DNA from: Brachybacterium halotolerans
GTDB lineage: Bacteria; Actinomycetota; Actinomycetes; Actinomycetales; Dermabacteraceae
Assembly: GCF_016623465.1 (NCBI RefSeq)
Contig: NZ_JAEDAJ010000005.1
Coordinates: 1-64,000 of the forward strand
Reading direction: 5' to 3'
DNA length: 64,000 nucleotides
Shown one piece after another: positions 62,524 through 64,000 of this stretch; the first letter of the stretch is position 1, and every line of letters starts with the position of its first letter. The position numbers and the translations under genes were made by a program. The notes under the pieces were generated by a model. The model did not search any database, was not told the origin of the DNA, and was given only the letters and a program-made list of their open reading frames with translations.

Positions 62524-63220
62524 TGCGCCCGCCGCCCCCGGCAGCCCTGCCACCCTCGGTGGCCCTGCCGCCCCCGGCACGCCGACCGCACCGATCCGCA
62601 TCGCCCTGGCCGACGACCAGGCCCTGCTGCGCTCTGGTCTCGCGGCCCTGCTGCGCCTCGAGGCCGACATCGAGGTGGTCGCGGAGGCCGCGGACTGCGC
62701 CGGGACCCTCGCCGCCGTCTCCGCGCAGCATCCCGACGTGCTGCTGCTGGACGTGCAGATGCCCGCCGGGTCCGATGCGGACGGCGGGGCGGGACCGGCC
62801 GACGGGCTCGAGGTCGCCGAGCGCCTGCAGGGATCGGGCACCCGCATCATCGTGCTGACGACGTTCGGGCGCGCCGGCTACCTGCGCCGCACCCTCGAGG
62901 CGGGAGCCGACGGCTTCATGATCAAGGACGCCCCCGTGGAGCGCCTCGTCGACGCGATCCGCCGCGTCCACCAGGGCCTGCGCGTGGTCGATCCCGAGCT
63001 CGCCGCGCAGTCGCTGGCCGCCGGGCCGAACCCGCTCTCGGCGAAGGAGACCGAGGTGCTGCGCGCCTGCGCGCACGGCGGCTCGACGGCCGACGTCGCC
63101 GCGCGGGTGTTCCTCTCCGAGGGCACGGTGCGCAACCACGTCTCGAGCGCGATCGGGAAGCTGGGCGTCGCCAATCGCGCCGAGGCCGTGCGCCGCGCCA
63201 CCGACAACGGGTGGCTGTAG
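62516..63220 (+). CDS. NarL/LuxR-type response regulator
   Basis: 234-residue regulator. An unusual 26-residue Ala/Pro/Gly-rich N-terminus precedes the receiver domain (LADDQALLRSGL, phosphoacceptor Asp79 in LLLDVQMP, LTTFGRAG, Lys in MIKDAP) with a Gly/Asp-rich loop after it, then a LuxR helix-turn-helix (LSAKETEVLRACAHGGSTADVA, LSEGTVRNHVSSAI). It would bind a symmetric site such as the palindrome at 59364-59387. Start ATG 62516 has AAGGAG six bases upstream. Confidence 0.94.
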   Translation: MPDAPAAPGSPATLGGPAAPGTPTAPIRIALADDQALLRSGLAALLRLEADIEVVAEAADCAGTLAAVSAQHPDVLLLDVQMPAGSDADGGAGPADGLEVAERLQGSGTRIIVLTTFGRAGYLRRTLEAGADGFMIKDAPVERLVDAIRRVHQGLRVVDPELAAQSLAAGPNPLSAKETEVLRACAHGGSTADVAARVFLSEGTVRNHVSSAIGKLGVANRAEAVRRATDNGWL

Positions 63221-63396
63221 CGGGACGAGGTATGGACGGGCCGGAGTCGCCGCCGTAGAGTCGCCGACGATGATGACCAGTCAGGCCCGTTGCGGCCGCT
63301 CCCGGACAGGCGACCTGGTCGGTCCCTGATCCGCGCCCCTCCCGTCGTGCGCTCGCCGTCGACCCACCCGACCCCGCGCACCGACCGAGGAGAACC

Positions 63397-63771
63397 ATGA
63401 CCGCGCACTTCAACCACACCATCATCGCCACTCGCGACCCTGAGGGACTCGCTTCGTTCTACCGCGACCTGCTGGAAGCGGAGGAGGCCCCTTCCTGGGG
63501 CGTGTTCCAGAACCTGATCATCGGCAACGGCGTGCTGCTCCAGTTCGCCACCCCACCGATCGACTTCCCGCCTCAGCATTACGCATACCTGCTGGACGAC
63601 GAGCACTTCGACCGCGCTCTCGCCTCGATCCGCGCGAGCGGGCGCGAGCACTGGGCGGACCACACGAGGACCCGTCCCGGAGAGATCAACACGGAGCATG
63701 GGGGCCGTGGCGTCTATCTTCTGGACCCCTCTGGGCACTATCTGGAGCTCATCACGCGTCCATACCTCTGA
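63397..63771 (+). CDS. VOC-family protein (glyoxalase-like)
   Basis: 124-residue vicinal oxygen chelate domain protein: HFNHTIIATRDPEGLASFYRDLL at the start and GRGVYLLDPSGHYLELITRPY at the end, with the metal-ligand His4/Glu positions conserved. Activity (isomerase, dioxygenase or resistance protein) is not predictable. It has GAGGAG upstream and stands alone, with a 176-base gap before it in which I see nothing. Confidence 0.88.
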   Translation: MTAHFNHTIIATRDPEGLASFYRDLLEAEEAPSWGVFQNLIIGNGVLLQFATPPIDFPPQHYAYLLDDEHFDRALASIRASGREHWADHTRTRPGEINTEHGGRGVYLLDPSGHYLELITRPYL

Positions 63772-63792
63772 ACCACCGAAGCCGGACGCATG

Positions 63793-63834
63793 ACAAGGCT
63801 GGACGACGCGCGAATGCGCGCCGCCCGGCCTTGT
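63793..63834. terminator. Hairpin between convergent genes
   Basis: Nineteen-base arms around a GAAT loop, with two mismatches on the plus-strand transcript that become wobble pairs on the minus-strand one. It lies between the VOC gene and the oppositely oriented oxidoreductase end. Confidence 0.6.
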
Positions 63835-63847
63835 GTGCTGCCGTGGG

Positions 63848-64000
63848 TCAGATCGTGGACGCGAACGGGTCGAAGTCGACGGGGACCGTCGGCACCTCCG
63901 AGACCGAGCTCTTCACGGCCACGAACTCCTCGCTGGCCGCGGACTCCTCGGCCGAGAGCATGATGTCCAGGACGTGGTAGCCCAGCTCGCCGCTCGCGAC
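63848..64000 (-). CDS. Gfo/Idh/MocA oxidoreductase, C-terminal end (partial)
   Basis: The last 50 codons of a gene running off the window edge: VASGELGYHVLDIML, then SAEESAASEEFVAVKSSV and a VDFDPFASTI end. GELGYHVLDIM is the familiar C-terminal block of NAD(P)-dependent Gfo/Idh/MocA sugar or inositol dehydrogenases. The cofactor-binding N-terminus is outside the window, so identity is only to family level. Confidence 0.7.
   Translation of the reverse strand, partial: VASGELGYHVLDIMLSAEESAASEEFVAVKSSVSEVPTVPVDFDPFASTI

Overview
The window is very GC-rich (roughly 70% or more by eye) and densely coded on both strands. It carries Tat-type lipoprotein signals, mycothiol-type DinB and tandem-GNAT proteins, many LacI/TetR/MarR regulators and several apparently leaderless genes. 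This points to a high-GC actinobacterium, probably in the Micrococcales (a Dermabacteraceae/Brachybacterium-like genome would fit, but the genus is inference). I see no rRNA, tRNA, CRISPR array, transposase or prophage gene. The first bases are a 27-C run and the last gene is cut, so the ends are window or contig edges.

1-9.1 kb: a carbohydrate locus. A binding-protein ABC importer (minus strand) is divergent from a GH172/DUF2961 glycosidase, a fucose-isomerase-like enzyme and a LacI regulator (plus strand). The divergent gap holds two well-formed sigma-70-type promoters, each followed by a matching LacI-type half-palindrome near +1, so importer and enzymes look like one regulon. An aldo/keto reductase follows. 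9.2-16.2 kb: a translationally coupled operon of an AddB-like nuclease, an AddA-like helicase-nuclease and a P-loop kinase. 16.3-21.9 kb: a sulfatase preceded by a decayed acetyltransferase abutting a long palindrome, an SPFH/band-7 protein, a glutathione peroxidase, a PfkB sugar kinase and a membrane protein. 22-31 kb: a MecA-like penicillin-binding protein, a MerR-PP2C fusion, an SDR, a HAD phosphatase, a FadH-like reductase and a double-GNAT protein, with a perfect 54-bp palindrome upstream of the last two.

31-41.6 kb: mixed housekeeping and accessory genes: YdcF, APH-like kinase, DUF1992, HAD, DinB/maleylpyruvate isomerase type, GH15-like protein, methyltransferase, DoxX, and a drug-efflux MFS/TetR pair with an operator palindrome, then an EamA transporter. 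41.7-46.1 kb (minus strand): an orphan sugar-binding lipoprotein, a PHP phosphoesterase, a nucleotidyltransferase and a RIO kinase. 46.4-52.8 kb: a second sugar ABC importer operon followed by a secreted GxGYxYP-family protein and an amidohydrolase. 52.8-58.2 kb: an isochorismatase-like enzyme divergent from a MarR/MFS operon, a hypothetical protein, SRPBCC, a YtcJ-like amidohydrolase. 58.2-63.2 kb: a membrane protein, then an ABC-2 exporter with a NarL/DesR-type two-component system and an operator-like 24-bp palindrome upstream. A VOC protein and a truncated Gfo/Idh/MocA oxidoreductase close the window.

The overall theme is carbohydrate acquisition with dedicated local regulators, plus a DNA end-processing machine and several one-off enzymes. 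Functions are assigned from motifs read by eye; no database search was run.
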